Below, one piece after another: positions 38,837-47,854 of a DNA stretch of 64,000 nucleotides. Source of the DNA: Sphingomonas kyeonggiensis (GTDB taxonomy: Bacteria > Pseudomonadota > Alphaproteobacteria > Sphingomonadales > Sphingomonadaceae); NCBI RefSeq assembly GCF_014204495.1, contig NZ_JACHLN010000001.1:186001-250000 (forward strand). Direction: 5' to 3'. The translations under genes and the position numbers were made by a program. Within the stretch, counting starts at the first letter, position 1, and each line of letters opens with the position of its first letter. The notes below the pieces were generated by a model, which saw only the letters and a program-made list of their open reading frames with translations, searched no databases and was not told the origin of the DNA.

Positions 38837-39553
38837 CTATCCCCCCACCGCGCGCAGCACGTCGGATGCCAGGTCGGCTGCGACCTCGGCATGGGCGAGG
38901 CGTTCCAGCGCTTCGTGCTGGAGCCGGGTCAGCGTGGGGATCAGCGCGTCGCGGCGGGCCTCGGCGGCGCGGATGCGGGGGAGATAGCGGCGCTCGAGCT
39001 TCTTGAGCCGGGCGACGTCGGCCACCGTATCGACATGGATGATCAGATCCTGCTCGCCGTCGAAACAGGTGGCCGAGGGGATCTGCCGCTCGGCATCGCG
39101 GTAGCGCTGGCGCAGGGCATGGACCTCCGCCTCGCTGGCGATGAAGCGCTCGAGCGGATCGGCGCGGAGCAGGGGCGCGAACAGCTGGGGCATGTTGGGC
39201 GGCCAATCGAGCGCATGATCCTGGACCGGATCGATCGCGAAACCGGTGACGCCCACGCCCCAGCCACTGACCGGATGCGGCGAGATATCGGTGAGCTGGC
39301 CCGAGGGCGCACGCCACACCGCATGATGCCAGCCGAACAGCGCGATGCCGGGTATCTCGACCAGCATCCAGCCGAACACGCAGGCCCCGCCCTGCAACCG
39401 CACCTGATCGCGCACATTCCAGTAGCAGCGGCCGCGGCGGCTGCCGGGCAGCGGATAGCGCGGCACCGCGATGGCTTCGGCGGTGCCGAGCCGGGCAAGC
39501 AGCGCTGCCAGCGCCGGATGATCGAGACCGGCGTCCCGATGAAGCAATCCCAA
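38837..39553 (-). CDS. Uncharacterised cytoplasmic protein with Trp-rich core
   Basis: The protein has about 238 residues and no signal or membrane segment. A central segment has the pattern YWNVRDQVRLQGG, FGWMLVEIPGIALFGWHHAV and DISPHP; the rest is helical and charged. I recall similar hypothetical proteins from several bacteria but no function. The start is a TTG at 39553 with GGGGGG about 10 bases upstream. It stands alone between repeats. Frames on the other strand here look like shadows. Confidence 0.6.
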   Translation of the reverse strand: MGLLHRDAGLDHPALAALLARLGTAEAIAVPRYPLPGSRRGRCYWNVRDQVRLQGGACVFGWMLVEIPGIALFGWHHAVWRAPSGQLTDISPHPVSGWGVGVTGFAIDPVQDHALDWPPNMPQLFAPLLRADPLERFIASEAEVHALRQRYRDAERQIPSATCFDGEQDLIIHVDTVADVARLKKLERRYLPRIRAAEARRDALIPTLTRLQHEALERLAHAEVAADLASDVLRAVGG

Positions 39554-39887
39554 AGCAAGTCCCCCCGGACTCTTGCGCGGGCACGGATCCCCCGATCCCG
39601 CGACACGCGCAGCAAGAGCACCCCCGACGCCGATTGGCGCAACATGCGGTGCGGCCCCGTGCGACCCGAGACCCTGTTTGCGGATTTGTTACAGCGCCCG
39701 AACGACCGCGTCAGGCAAGGTGCCGCCGAAATGGGTCAATCCTGGCGCGATAGGCACGGTTTTCCGCCAGATTGAGTAGATTCCGGAAAGCCGCCGGCCG
39801 ATCGGCTTCGACACCGCGCCGGTTCCATCGCCCGATTGCCAATGCCCGCGCACCGGCTAGGCTGGCCGTTCGAATATCGGGGGGATC
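39554..39887. other. 334-base gap without a recognisable gene
   Basis: No tRNA, repeat unit or supported ORF is visible. The right part should hold the promoter of the S9 peptidase gene, whose ribosome site GGGGGGA lies just before 39888. Short frames on both strands lack start signals. Confidence 0.5.
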
Positions 39888-41873
39888 ATGAAGAATCTTG
39901 TTCGTGCGGCAATGCTTGCCGCATCGGCCATGCCGGCCATTGCCTATGCCCAGAGCGAGGATGCGCGCAAATTCGGCGCGCGGGAGTTCATCCAGCAGAT
40001 CAGCCTGTCGCCGGACGGCACCCAGGTGGCGATGCTCCAGCCCGTTTCCGGGCGGGGGGACGCGCTGATGGTGGCGAACCTGGAGACGGGCGAATCGAAG
40101 ATGGTCCTGAATTCCAGCGGCGATCCCGATCAGATCACCAGCTGCCGCTGGGCCAGCACGACGCGGCTCGTGTGCAACATCTACATGATCGGGAAGCTCG
40201 ACAAGAAGCTGGCCTTCACCCGGATGGTGTCGCTCAACGCCGACGGATCGGACCTGAAGCTGCTGAGCCAGCGCGACAGCGCAACCGCGCTGGACATCAT
40301 CCAGTCCGGCGGCGACATCATCGACTGGGGCCCGGACGGATCGAACGGATCGGTGCTGATGACGCGCGAGTTCGTGCCGGAATATTCGACCGGCAGCCAT
40401 GTGGCGAACGCGCGCGAGGGGCTGGCGGTGGAGCTGGTCGATGCGACCACGCTGAAGCGCAAGCTGGTCGAGTCGCCGCGCGGGGGCGCGAACGAATATA
40501 TCAGCGACGGCCATGGCAATGTCCGCATCATCGGCTTCGCCCAGGCGCGCAACGAAGGCATGCTGACCGGCAATTACAGCTATCAGTATCGCACCGCCGG
40601 CGATCGCGACTGGAAGAAGCTGGGCGACCTGGTGAGCGATGGCGGGGGCGGCTATTCGGGCTTCAATCCCTATGCCGTCGATCGCGATGCCAATGTCGTC
40701 TACGGCTTTGACGACAAGGACGGTCGATCCGCGCTGTACAGCATCGCGCTGGACGGCAGCCTGACCCGCAAGCTGGTGTTCGCGCATCCCGAGGTCGATG
40801 TCGACGGGCTGGTGCGGATCGGGCGGCAGCGCCGCGTGGTGGGCGTGAGCTATGCCACCGACAAGCGGACCACCGAATTCTTCGATCCCGAGCTGCAGAA
40901 GCTGCGCAACGCATTGGGCAGGGCCCTGCCCGGCAAGCCGCTGGTCACCTTCATCGATGCCAGCGCCGACGAGAAGAAGCTGCTGCTGTTCGCCGGCGGC
41001 GACACCGATCCCGGCACCTATTATCTGTACGACAAGACCAGCAAGCAGCTGGGCGAGGTCATGCCGCTGCGCCCGCCCCTGGCCGAGACGAAGCTGGCAT
41101 CGGTCAAGCCAGTGACCTTCCCCGCCGCCGACGGCACCCAGATCCCCGGCTATCTGACGCTGCCGGTGGGAAGCGACGGCAAGAACCTGCCCGCGATCGT
41201 GATGCCGCATGGCGGGCCGGGTTCGCGCGACGAATGGGGCTTCGACTGGCTGGCGCAATTCTATGCCGCGCGCGGCTTTGCCGTGCTCCAGCCCAATTTC
41301 CGCGGATCGACCGGCTATGGCGATGGCTGGTTCCAGAAGAACGGCTTCCAGTCCTGGCGGACCGCGATCGGCGATGTGAACGATGGCGGGCGCTGGCTGG
41401 AGAAGCAGGGCATCGCCGCGCCGGGCAAGCTGGCGATCGTCGGCTGGTCCTATGGCGGCTATGCGGCGCTGCAGAGCCCGGCGCTCGACCCCGACCTGTT
41501 CAAGGCGATCGTGGCGATCGCACCGGTGACCGACCTGGAGACGCTGCGGAACGAGGCGCAGGGCTTCACCAGCTACAATATCGTCAGCAAGTTCATCGGC
41601 AGCGGGCCACATGTGAAGGAAGGCTCGCCCGCGCAGAACGTCCAGAAGATCAAGGCGCCGGTGCTGATGTTCCATGGCGACCAGGACCTGAATGTCGGCA
41701 TCGGCGAATCGCGGATGATGGCCAGCCGGCTGCGCGGTGCGGGCAAGCCGGTGGAACTGGTGGAGTTCAAGGGGCTCGACCACCAGCTCGACGACGACAA
41801 GGCGCGCACCCAGATGCTCGACAAGAGCGATGCCTTCCTGCGGGCGGCGCTGGGGCTGGCGGCGAAGCCCTAG
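39888..41873 (+). CDS. S9-family prolyl oligopeptidase, exported
   Basis: The protein has 661 residues. After the signal peptide (AAMLAASAMPAIAYAQ) comes a beta-propeller (about 40-400) and an alpha/beta hydrolase domain. The nucleophile is the serine in VGWSYGGYAAL, followed by HGDQDLNVG (acid) and GLDHQLD (histidine). Relatives cleave peptides behind proline or other residues in the periplasm. A ribosome site GGGGGGATC precedes the ATG. It is convergent with rpsD, whose terminator stands between them. Confidence 0.93.
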   Translation: MKNLVRAAMLAASAMPAIAYAQSEDARKFGAREFIQQISLSPDGTQVAMLQPVSGRGDALMVANLETGESKMVLNSSGDPDQITSCRWASTTRLVCNIYMIGKLDKKLAFTRMVSLNADGSDLKLLSQRDSATALDIIQSGGDIIDWGPDGSNGSVLMTREFVPEYSTGSHVANAREGLAVELVDATTLKRKLVESPRGGANEYISDGHGNVRIIGFAQARNEGMLTGNYSYQYRTAGDRDWKKLGDLVSDGGGGYSGFNPYAVDRDANVVYGFDDKDGRSALYSIALDGSLTRKLVFAHPEVDVDGLVRIGRQRRVVGVSYATDKRTTEFFDPELQKLRNALGRALPGKPLVTFIDASADEKKLLLFAGGDTDPGTYYLYDKTSKQLGEVMPLRPPLAETKLASVKPVTFPAADGTQIPGYLTLPVGSDGKNLPAIVMPHGGPGSRDEWGFDWLAQFYAARGFAVLQPNFRGSTGYGDGWFQKNGFQSWRTAIGDVNDGGRWLEKQGIAAPGKLAIVGWSYGGYAALQSPALDPDLFKAIVAIAPVTDLETLRNEAQGFTSYNIVSKFIGSGPHVKEGSPAQNVQKIKAPVLMFHGDQDLNVGIGESRMMASRLRGAGKPVELVEFKGLDHQLDDDKARTQMLDKSDAFLRAALGLAAKP

Positions 41874-41910
41874 GGCCGTTGGACCTCCCTTCCCTGGAGG
41901 GGAGGGGAGC

Positions 41911-41946
41911 AAAGAAAAAGGGCGGCCCCGAAGGACCGCCCTCTTT
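41911..41946 (-). terminator. Intrinsic terminator of rpsD
   Basis: On the minus strand a nine-pair stem (GGGCGGTCC / GGGCCGCCC, one T-G pair) closes a TTCG loop and is followed by TTTTTCTTT. The A-rich opposite side may also serve the S9 peptidase gene. Confidence 0.88.
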
Positions 41947-41970
41947 TCTCGTTCCCGAAGGAAGCGAACC

Positions 41971-42585
41971 TTAGCGCGAGTAGAACTCGACCACGAGATT
42001 CGGTTCCATCTTCACCGGGTACGGCACCTCGTCGAGGGTCGGCACGCGGGTGAAGGTGATCTTCGAGGCGCCGTCCGGCGACACGTAATCGGGGATGTCG
42101 CGCTCGGCGAGGCTCTGGGCTTCCATCACCAGCGCCATTTCCTGCGCCTTCGGACGGAGCGACACGGTCTGGCCCGGCTTGATGCGGCGCGAACCGATGT
42201 TGCACTTCTCGCCATCGACCAGGACGTGGCCGTGGTTGACCAGCTGGCGGGCCGCGAAGATCGTCGGCGCGAACTTGGCGCGGTAGACGATCATGTCGAG
42301 GCGCTGCTCGAGCAGGCCGATGAGGTTCTGCGACGTATCGCCCTTCATCTTCGAGGCGTCTTCATACGCCTTCTTGAACTGCTTCTCGGTGACGTCGCCG
42401 TAATAGCCCTTGAGCTTCTGCTTGGCGCGCAGCTGGATGCCGAAGTCCGACATCTTGCCCTTGCGGCGCTGGCCGTGCTGGCCCGGGCCGTATTCGCGCT
42501 TGTTCACCGGGGACTTCGGACGGCCCCAGATGTTCTCGCCCATGCGGCGGTCAAGCTTGTACTTTGCGCTGGAACGCTTCGACAT
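41971..42585 (-). CDS. rpsD: 30S ribosomal protein S4
   Basis: The protein has 204 residues, the normal length. The N-terminus [20 protein letters not shown], the [15 protein letters not shown] segment and the S4 RNA-binding domain ([20 protein letters not shown]) are characteristic. S4 binds 16S rRNA early in assembly. As in alphaproteobacteria generally it stands alone, outside the alpha operon. AAGGA precedes the ATG at 42585; the upstream open frame to 42723 is discarded. Confidence 0.98.
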   Translation of the reverse strand: MSKRSSAKYKLDRRMGENIWGRPKSPVNKREYGPGQHGQRRKGKMSDFGIQLRAKQKLKGYYGDVTEKQFKKAYEDASKMKGDTSQNLIGLLEQRLDMIVYRAKFAPTIFAARQLVNHGHVLVDGEKCNIGSRRIKPGQTVSLRPKAQEMALVMEAQSLAERDIPDYVSPDGASKITFTRVPTLDEVPYPVKMEPNLVVEFYSR

Positions 42586-42773
42586 TTGTAATCCTTGCAA
42601 TCGCTGACAACGTGGTTCCCGGTATCCGCCTGCTGCTCTCGAGGAGAGGCAGGGCCGCCGCTTCACCGGGGTGCGGGGCCATTGCGAAGGGGCGCGGTTA
42701 GCGGCGGGGGGCGGCGGAGTCAAGTTGCGCGGCGCCGCTGGACAGCAGGCCCCTGCCCGGCCAAGGAGCGGGC

Positions 42774-43076
42774 ATGCAAGAGATACTCGACCCCGAAGCC
42801 TGCACGACGATGATCGAAGTCCGTGCCGGCGTCGATGCGGTGGACGCGGCGCTGGTGGCGCTGCTCAAGCGCCGCTTCGGCTATATGGATGCCGCCGCCC
42901 GCATCAAGCCCGAGCGCGGCCATGTCCGCGACGAGGCGCGCAAGGCCCAGGTCATCGACAATGCACGCGCCCATGCCCGCGCGGCGGGCATTCCCGACGC
43001 GGCGATCGGCGACATGTGGGAAACGCTGGTCGAAGCCTCGATCGCCTATGAGTTCGAGGCGTTCGACCAGCGCTGA
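42774..43076 (+). CDS. Chorismate mutase, AroQ class
   Basis: The protein has 100 residues and the all-helical AroQ fold, with [40 protein letters not shown] and the C-terminal helix [20 protein letters not shown]. It converts chorismate to prephenate for phenylalanine and tyrosine. It is monofunctional and lacks a signal peptide. It is divergent from rpsD and ends six bases from the small exported protein gene on the other strand. Confidence 0.9.
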   Translation: MQEILDPEACTTMIEVRAGVDAVDAALVALLKRRFGYMDAAARIKPERGHVRDEARKAQVIDNARAHARAAGIPDAAIGDMWETLVEASIAYEFEAFDQR

Positions 43077-43082
43077 GACAGC

Positions 43083-43337
43083 CTATTCCTTGTTGAAGCT
43101 GTCGTTCGGCCCGAGCGTCCGCTGATCCATCGCGCGATTGGCGCGATCGGAAGTGGCGGCGCTGAGCTTGGCCCATTCCTCGCGGGTCAGGCAGTATTTC
43201 TTGCGCAGCAGGATCGAGCCGGTCTGCGCGACCATGCGGCAGATCTTCTTGTCCGACTTCGCCTCGGGCGCAGCCGCGTCCTGGGCGATCGCGGGCGTCG
43301 CGACGGCGACGAGCGCGCAGAGCATGATGAGCTTCAT
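43083..43337 (-). CDS. Small exported protein with KKICR...C motif, copy 1
   Basis: The protein has 84 residues. A signal peptide (MKLIMLCALVAVATPAIAQ) precedes a mature part with KKICRMV, TGSILLRKKYC and TREEW; C33 and C49 probably form a disulfide in the periplasm. The same motif occurs in the upstream neighbour, so the two are tandem duplicates 38 bases apart. Such proteins recur in sphingomonads and have no known function. GGGAGGGGG precedes the ATG. Confidence 0.75.
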   Translation of the reverse strand: MKLIMLCALVAVATPAIAQDAAAPEAKSDKKICRMVAQTGSILLRKKYCLTREEWAKLSAATSDRANRAMDQRTLGPNDSFNKE

Positions 43338-43375
43338 GGATTCCCCCTCCCGGAATGCCGATCGATCGCCGCGGA

Positions 43376-43636
43376 TCAATTGCCCCCGGCGCCGGTGCCG
43401 CTGCGCGGACGGTTGCTGAGCGCGCGCTCGGCATTCTCCGAATTGGCGGCGCTGATCTGGCGCCACTCTTCCTTGGTGTGGCACTCGCGCTTGCCCATGA
43501 TCGAGCCGGTGGTGTCGACCAGGCGGCAGATCTTCTTCTCGGGCTTGGCATCGGGTGCCGCCGGGGCCGGAGTCGCCTGCTGGGCGAGGGCGGGAACGGC
43601 GAAGGCAACACACGCGAACACAACTGCGAACTTCAT
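43376..43636 (-). CDS. Small exported protein with KKICR...C motif, copy 2
   Basis: The protein has 86 residues. A signal peptide (MKFAVVFACVAFAVPALAQ) leads to a Pro/Ala linker and the motif KKICRLV, TGSIMGKREC and TKEEW, with cysteines C37 and C52. The C-terminal tail (RPRSGTGAGGN) differs from copy 1. It is probably the first gene of a two-gene unit, with a perfect palindrome about 150 bases upstream. The function is unknown; the fixed cysteines suggest a disulfide. Confidence 0.75.
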   Translation of the reverse strand: MKFAVVFACVAFAVPALAQQATPAPAAPDAKPEKKICRLVDTTGSIMGKRECHTKEEWRQISAANSENAERALSNRPRSGTGAGGN

Positions 43637-43788
43637 CCAGCTTCTCCACTGCGAGGGGAAGGCGCTCCTGTTCGTACCGGCGCCGTTTCTCCGTTGCCGG
43701 GCCCCACCAGCAACCAGAACCGGACTATGCGACACGAAACGTACCGGAACCCCCTCCCGCTACGAAAGATTCGTGCAACATAACGCGC

Positions 43789-43804
43789 TTTCGCATATGC
43801 GAAA
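43789..43804. promoter_or_regulatory. Perfect 16-base palindrome upstream of the small exported protein genes
   Basis: TTTCGCATATGCGAAA is fully self-complementary and unusually AT-rich for this genome. It lies between the trmJ end and the small genes, 153 bases before the ATG at 43636. It may be an operator; no known consensus fits with certainty. Confidence 0.4.
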
Positions 43805-43829
43805 AGAAGAAGTGTGTTGCAGTTGTGTA

Positions 43830-44555
43830 TCAGCCGGAACGGTGGCGTTTCTTGCCTTCAAGGGCGGAAAGCACCCCGCGCAGGGTGCGCAGTTCCTGTG
43901 ACGACCAGCCCGGCTTGGTGAGTACCGTGCGCAAGGTGCGCTTGGTCGAGGGCACGCGATCGGGCGGGAAATAATAGCCCGATTCGTCGAGCATCGCGTC
44001 GAGCTGGCCGATCATCCCGTCGAGCTCGTCCTGCGGCGCGGGGGGATCGATCTCCTCCTGGGTCGGCTGGGCGAGGCTCTGGCCCTTGGACCATTCGTAC
44101 GCGACCAGGATCACCGCCTGGGCGAGGTTGAGCGAACCGAATTCGGGATTGATCGGCACGGTGACGATCGTGCGCGCCACCGCGACGTCGTCGGTCTCCA
44201 GACCCGAGCGCTCGGGACCGAACAGGATCGCCGAGCGGCCTTCCTCGCGGTGGATCTCGCGCGAAGCCTCCTCGGGAGTCATCACCGGCTTGGTCACGCC
44301 GCGCTTGCGCACCGTGGTGGCATAGACATGCGCGCAGTCGGCCACCGCATCGGCGACCGTCTCATAGACCTGGGCCTTTTCGAGCACGATGTCCGCGCCG
44401 CTCGCGGCCGGGCCGGCGCTGGGATTGGGCCAGCCGTCACGCGGGGCGACGAGGCGCATCTCGACCAGCCCGAAATTGAGCATCGCGCGCGCGGCCTTGC
44501 CGATATTCTCGCCGAGCTGCGGGCGGACGAGGACGATGACCGGAGGCTGGCTCAC
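43830..44555 (-). CDS. trmJ: TrmJ, tRNA 2'-O-methyltransferase of the SpoU family
   Basis: The protein has 241 residues. The SPOUT knot motifs are [30 protein letters not shown] and [20 protein letters not shown] [16 protein letters not shown]. It methylates the ribose at position 32 of tRNA using SAM. The C-terminal extension (about 160-241) is helical and typical of TrmJ. Its ATG overlaps nrdR by four bases. Confidence 0.9.
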   Translation of the reverse strand: MSQPPVIVLVRPQLGENIGKAARAMLNFGLVEMRLVAPRDGWPNPSAGPAASGADIVLEKAQVYETVADAVADCAHVYATTVRKRGVTKPVMTPEEASREIHREEGRSAILFGPERSGLETDDVAVARTIVTVPINPEFGSLNLAQAVILVAYEWSKGQSLAQPTQEEIDPPAPQDELDGMIGQLDAMLDESGYYFPPDRVPSTKRTLRTVLTKPGWSSQELRTLRGVLSALEGKKRHRSG

Positions 44556-45013
44556 TGTTTGCCAACCTCACTGACATTGCCGGCGAATTCCTCGAAATCC
44601 CTGGCCTCGGTAAAGTCCTTATAGACCGAAGCGAAGCGGATATAGGCGACCGAATCGAGGCCCTTGAGCCCCTGCATCACCAGCTCGCCGATCTTCTGCG
44701 AGGGGATTTCGCTATCGCCCATCGTCTCCAGCTGGCGCTGGATGCCGGATACGAGCTTCTCGATCTGCATCGCGTTGACCGGGCGCTTGCGGGTGGCGAC
44801 CGAGATCGAGCGGACCAGCTTGTCGCGATCGAACGGCTCGCGCTTGTCCTCGCTCTTGAGGACGGTGAGTTCGCGCAGCTGGATGCGCTCGAACGTGGTG
44901 AAGCGCGCGGCGCAGGCCTCGCACTGGCGCCGACGACGGATCGCCGCCCCGTCTTCGGTGGGGCGGCTGTCCTTTACCTGGCTGTCTTCATGTCCGCAGA
45001 AGGGGCAGCGCAA
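44552..45013 (-). CDS. nrdR: NrdR, ribonucleotide reductase repressor
   Basis: The protein has 153 residues. The zinc ribbon uses C3 and C6 (RCPFCGHED) and the CEAC pair near residue 31, followed by an ATP-cone domain ([20 protein letters not shown]). It binds NrdR boxes and represses nrd genes according to ATP/dATP level. It follows glyA by three bases and overlaps trmJ; glyA-nrdR linkage is common in alphaproteobacteria. Confidence 0.96.
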   Translation of the reverse strand: MRCPFCGHEDSQVKDSRPTEDGAAIRRRRQCEACAARFTTFERIQLRELTVLKSEDKREPFDRDKLVRSISVATRKRPVNAMQIEKLVSGIQRQLETMGDSEIPSQKIGELVMQGLKGLDSVAYIRFASVYKDFTEARDFEEFAGNVSEVGKQ

Positions 45014-45016
45014 TCC

Positions 45017-46327
45017 TTAGAGCTCCGGATAGATGGGGAAGCGCTCGCACAGCGCGCGGACGCGCTCGCGGACATTCTGCTCGACCTGGGCATCGCCCTG
45101 CTCGCCATTCTTCTTGAGGCCGTCGAGCACATCGGCGACCATGTTGCCGATCTCGCGGAACTCGGCCGGGCCGAAGCCGCGGGTGGTGCCCGCCGGCGAG
45201 CCGACGCGGATGCCGCTGGTCTTGACCGGGGGCAGCGGATCGTTGGGGATGCCGTTCTTGTTGCAGGTGATCGCCGCGCGCTCGAGCGCCTCGTCGGCGT
45301 CCTTGCCGGTCACGCCCAGCGGGGTGAGGTCGATCAGCGCGAGGTGGGTGTCGGTGCCGCCCGAGACCACCGCCGCGCCGCGCTCCTTGAGCGTGGCCGC
45401 CAGGATCTTGGCATTCTCGACGATCGCCGCCGCATAGCCCTTGAACTCGGGCTGGAGCGCCTCGCCGAACGCGACCGCCTTGGCGGCGATGACGTGCATC
45501 AGCGGGCCGCCCTGCAGGCCCGGGAACACCGCCGAGTTGATCTTCTTGGCGATCGCCTCGTCATTGGTGAACACCGCGCCGCCGCGCGGGCCGCGCAGCG
45601 TCTTGTGGGTGGTGGTGGTGACGACATGGGCGTGACCGAACGGCGTCGGGTGGACGCCGCCGGCGACCAGGCCGGCGAAGTGCGCCATGTCGACCATGAA
45701 GATCGCGCCGACTTCATCCGCGATCGCGCGGAACTTGGCGAAGTCGATATGGCGCGGATAAGCCGAGCCGCCGGTGATGATCAGCTTGGGCTGGGTCTCG
45801 CGGGCGAGCTTGGCGACCTGGTCATAGTCGATCAGGTGGGTGTCGGGCGTGACGCCATACTGGACCGCGTTGAACCACTTGCCCGACATCGCGGCGCGCG
45901 CGCCGTGCGTCAGATGGCCGCCCGAATCGAGGCTGAGGCCCATGATCGTGTCGCCGGGCTTGACCATCGCCAGCATGACGGCGCCGTTCGCCTGCGCGCC
46001 CGAATGCGGCTGGACGTTGGCGAACTCGCAGCCGAACAGCTGCTTGGCGCGATCGATCGCCAGCTGCTCGACTTCGTCCGACGGGTGGCAGCCCTGGTAA
46101 TAGCGCTTGCCGGGATAGCCCTCGGCGTACTTGTTGGTGAAGACCGAGCCCTGCGCTTCGAGCACCGCCTTGGAGACGATGTTCTCCGAAGCGATCAGCT
46201 CGATCTGATACTGCTCGCGCTTCAGCTCGTGCTGCACGCCGGCGAAGACCGCCGGATCCGCCTCGGCAAGCGAGCGGGTGAAATAGCCATCAGGCTGCGC
46301 GCCGAGGTTCACGGGGTTGGTGCTCAT
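45017..46327 (-). CDS. glyA: Serine hydroxymethyltransferase
   Basis: The protein has 436 residues. The PLP lysine lies in [16 protein letters not shown], with [14 protein letters not shown] and the C-terminal GTTRGFG typical of the family. It converts serine to glycine and supplies 5,10-methylene-THF. The ATG at 46327 overlaps the rpiB stop in ATGA. The four genes rpiB-glyA-nrdR-trmJ form one unit. Confidence 0.97.
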   Translation of the reverse strand: MSTNPVNLGAQPDGYFTRSLAEADPAVFAGVQHELKREQYQIELIASENIVSKAVLEAQGSVFTNKYAEGYPGKRYYQGCHPSDEVEQLAIDRAKQLFGCEFANVQPHSGAQANGAVMLAMVKPGDTIMGLSLDSGGHLTHGARAAMSGKWFNAVQYGVTPDTHLIDYDQVAKLARETQPKLIITGGSAYPRHIDFAKFRAIADEVGAIFMVDMAHFAGLVAGGVHPTPFGHAHVVTTTTHKTLRGPRGGAVFTNDEAIAKKINSAVFPGLQGGPLMHVIAAKAVAFGEALQPEFKGYAAAIVENAKILAATLKERGAAVVSGGTDTHLALIDLTPLGVTGKDADEALERAAITCNKNGIPNDPLPPVKTSGIRVGSPAGTTRGFGPAEFREIGNMVADVLDGLKKNGEQGDAQVEQNVRERVRALCERFPIYPEL

Positions 46328-46776
46328 GCAGGGGTCCCTTCAGGATGGCTGAGCTTTTCGACCCGACGCTGGTGGCGGTCGCCGAGAAACTCGGTTGCGA
46401 GGAAAGTCGTGATGCAGGCCTTGGCCATCTCGATGCCGACAAGGCGGGCGCCGAGGGCCACGACATTGGCATCGTTATGCTGGCGCGCAAGGCTGGCCGA
46501 GAGCGGCTCGGAGACGAGCGCGCAGCGGGCATGCGGGTTGCGGTTCACCGCGATCGAGATGCCGATGCCCGAGCCGCAGAGCGCAACGCCCTTGTCGGCC
46601 TGGCCATCCTCGATCGCCTTGGCAAGACGATAGCCATAATCGGGATAATCGACGCTCTCGGGTCCGTTGGTCCCGAGATCGAGCACTTCATGCCCTTCGT
46701 TACGCAACCATTCGGCGAGTTCTGCCTTCATGGCGTAGGCGGCATGGTCCGAGGCGATAGCGATGCGGTGCGACAT
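46324..46776 (-). CDS. rpiB: Ribose-5-phosphate isomerase B
   Basis: The protein has 150 residues of the RpiB/LacAB family. It opens with [18 protein letters not shown], and the active-site cysteine lies in [15 protein letters not shown]. It interconverts ribose-5-phosphate and ribulose-5-phosphate in the pentose phosphate pathway. The ATG at 46776 has GGGGAG upstream; the frame extends to 46797 without support. It is first in the glyA unit. Confidence 0.93.
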   Translation of the reverse strand: MSHRIAIASDHAAYAMKAELAEWLRNEGHEVLDLGTNGPESVDYPDYGYRLAKAIEDGQADKGVALCGSGIGISIAVNRNPHARCALVSEPLSASLARQHNDANVVALGARLVGIEMAKACITTFLATEFLGDRHQRRVEKLSHPEGTPA

Positions 46777-46834
46777 GCGCGCTCCCCTACGCCGCAAGGA
46801 CCGTGCTGGCTAGACCGACTATTCGGAGAGAAAG

Positions 46835-47086
46835 ATGCGCAAGACGATTTTCGCCCTGCTTCCGGCCCTGGCCCTGGGCGTCGCCGCCTGTTCGCCGAGC
46901 ACCGAGAGCAATCTGAGCAATTCGCTCGACCGCACCGGCGACTCACTGGAGAACAGCATGAACGACATGGGCGACACGCTGAGCAACGCCGCGGACGATG
47001 CCGGCGACGCCTTCGACAACACCGCGAGCGACATCGGGAACCGCGCCGAGCATGTCGGCAACGCGATCGACGAGGCGACTCGCTGA
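46835..47086 (+). CDS. Small lipoprotein with Asn/Asp-rich helical repeat
   Basis: The protein has 83 residues. The lipobox LGVAAC places the modified cysteine at residue 19. The mature part is a heptad-like Asp/Asn/Ser/Ala helix (SLENSMNDMGDTLSNAADDA, then GDAFDNTASDIGNRAEHVGN), perhaps a coiled coil in the periplasm similar to small entericidin-like or Lpp-like proteins. A good ribosome site (GGAGAG) precedes the ATG. It overlaps the next lipoprotein gene by one base. The function is unknown. Confidence 0.75.
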   Translation: MRKTIFALLPALALGVAACSPSTESNLSNSLDRTGDSLENSMNDMGDTLSNAADDAGDAFDNTASDIGNRAEHVGNAIDEATR

Positions 47087-47559
47087 TGCGCGCGCTGCTG
47101 ATCCTGGCGCCCGCGCTGGCGCTCGCCGCGTGCAACGCCGCCGACAAGGCCGCGGACGCGACCGCCAATGCCACCGAGACCGCCGGCAATGCCGCGGCGG
47201 CGGTGGGCGATTCGTTCGCCAATGCGGTGAGCGAGGGCGCCTCCAGCCTGAAGAACGAAGTGAGCGCCAAGCCGGTGGACCGCGACGACTGGGTCGGCCG
47301 CTGGAAGGGCGTGGAAGGCACCTATCTGGTCGTGTCGAAGGGCAAGGATCCGGGCATGTACAAGCTCGAGATGCAATACACGCTCGACGACAAGGGAACG
47401 TTTGACGGCAAGGGATCGAGCGAAGGGATTTCCTTCGAGCGGCCGGACGGCGACTTCACCCTGCACCCGAGCGACGGCGACGCGACCGGGCTGAAATACC
47501 TGGCGGGCAAGAAGGACTGCCTGACGGTGAAGACCGGCGAAGGCTATTGCCGGGATTGA
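47086..47559 (+). CDS. Lipoprotein with Ala-rich linker and beta domain
   Basis: The protein has 157 residues. The lipobox is LALAAC, followed by an Ala/Asn-rich helical stretch much like the preceding gene, then a C-terminal domain from about residue 70 (WVGRWKGVEGTYLVV, GDFTLHPSDGDATGLKYL) with two cysteines in KDCLTVKTGEGYC. The domain suggests a small beta barrel or lipocalin-like fold but I cannot name it. It is translationally coupled to the lipoprotein before it (TGATG). Confidence 0.75.
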   Translation: MRALLILAPALALAACNAADKAADATANATETAGNAAAAVGDSFANAVSEGASSLKNEVSAKPVDRDDWVGRWKGVEGTYLVVSKGKDPGMYKLEMQYTLDDKGTFDGKGSSEGISFERPDGDFTLHPSDGDATGLKYLAGKKDCLTVKTGEGYCRD

Positions 47560-47581
47560 TCCCTACCCCTCCCTATCAATC

Positions 47582-47663
47582 CGTCATCCCCGCGCAGGCG
47601 GGGATCCAGAGCCGGAGGCGACATCGCTTGTGACCCTGGATCCCCGCCTTCGCGAGGATGACG
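47582..47663. repeat. Paired palindromic repeat (ATCCCCGCnnnGGCGGGGAT type)
   Basis: Two inverted units, CGTCATCCCCGCGCAGGCGG and an inverse copy ending in GATGACG, are about 30 bases apart. It is the first of two pairs in the 295-base gap before the LytTR gene. Confidence 0.75.
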
Positions 47664-47736
47664 TTTGGGAGTGAATACCTCAGCGGCGTGCGCCCACCCC
47701 CTATCGGGTGGAGTTGTCGATCCCCAAAGCCGACCC

Positions 47737-47838
47737 AGATCCCCGGTGAAGGCCGGGGCCCAGTTGCGATGTCATTCGAGGGGTTCCGGCGCCATCGATA
47801 CTGCGCCGAGACTGGGCCCCGGCCTTCGCCGGGGATCT
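47737..47838. repeat. Paired palindromic repeat (AGATCCCCGG type)
   Basis: Units AGATCCCCGGTGAAGGCCGG and the inverse at 47819-47838 flank a 60-base centre. No gene is visible between 47560 and 47854. Confidence 0.75.
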
Positions 47839-47854
47839 GGTCAGCCTATGCCGA

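Noticed and set aside
39711..41912. 733-codon minus-strand frame opposite the S9 peptidase gene
   Set aside because: Shadow of the peptidase gene, which has a signal peptide and catalytic motifs.
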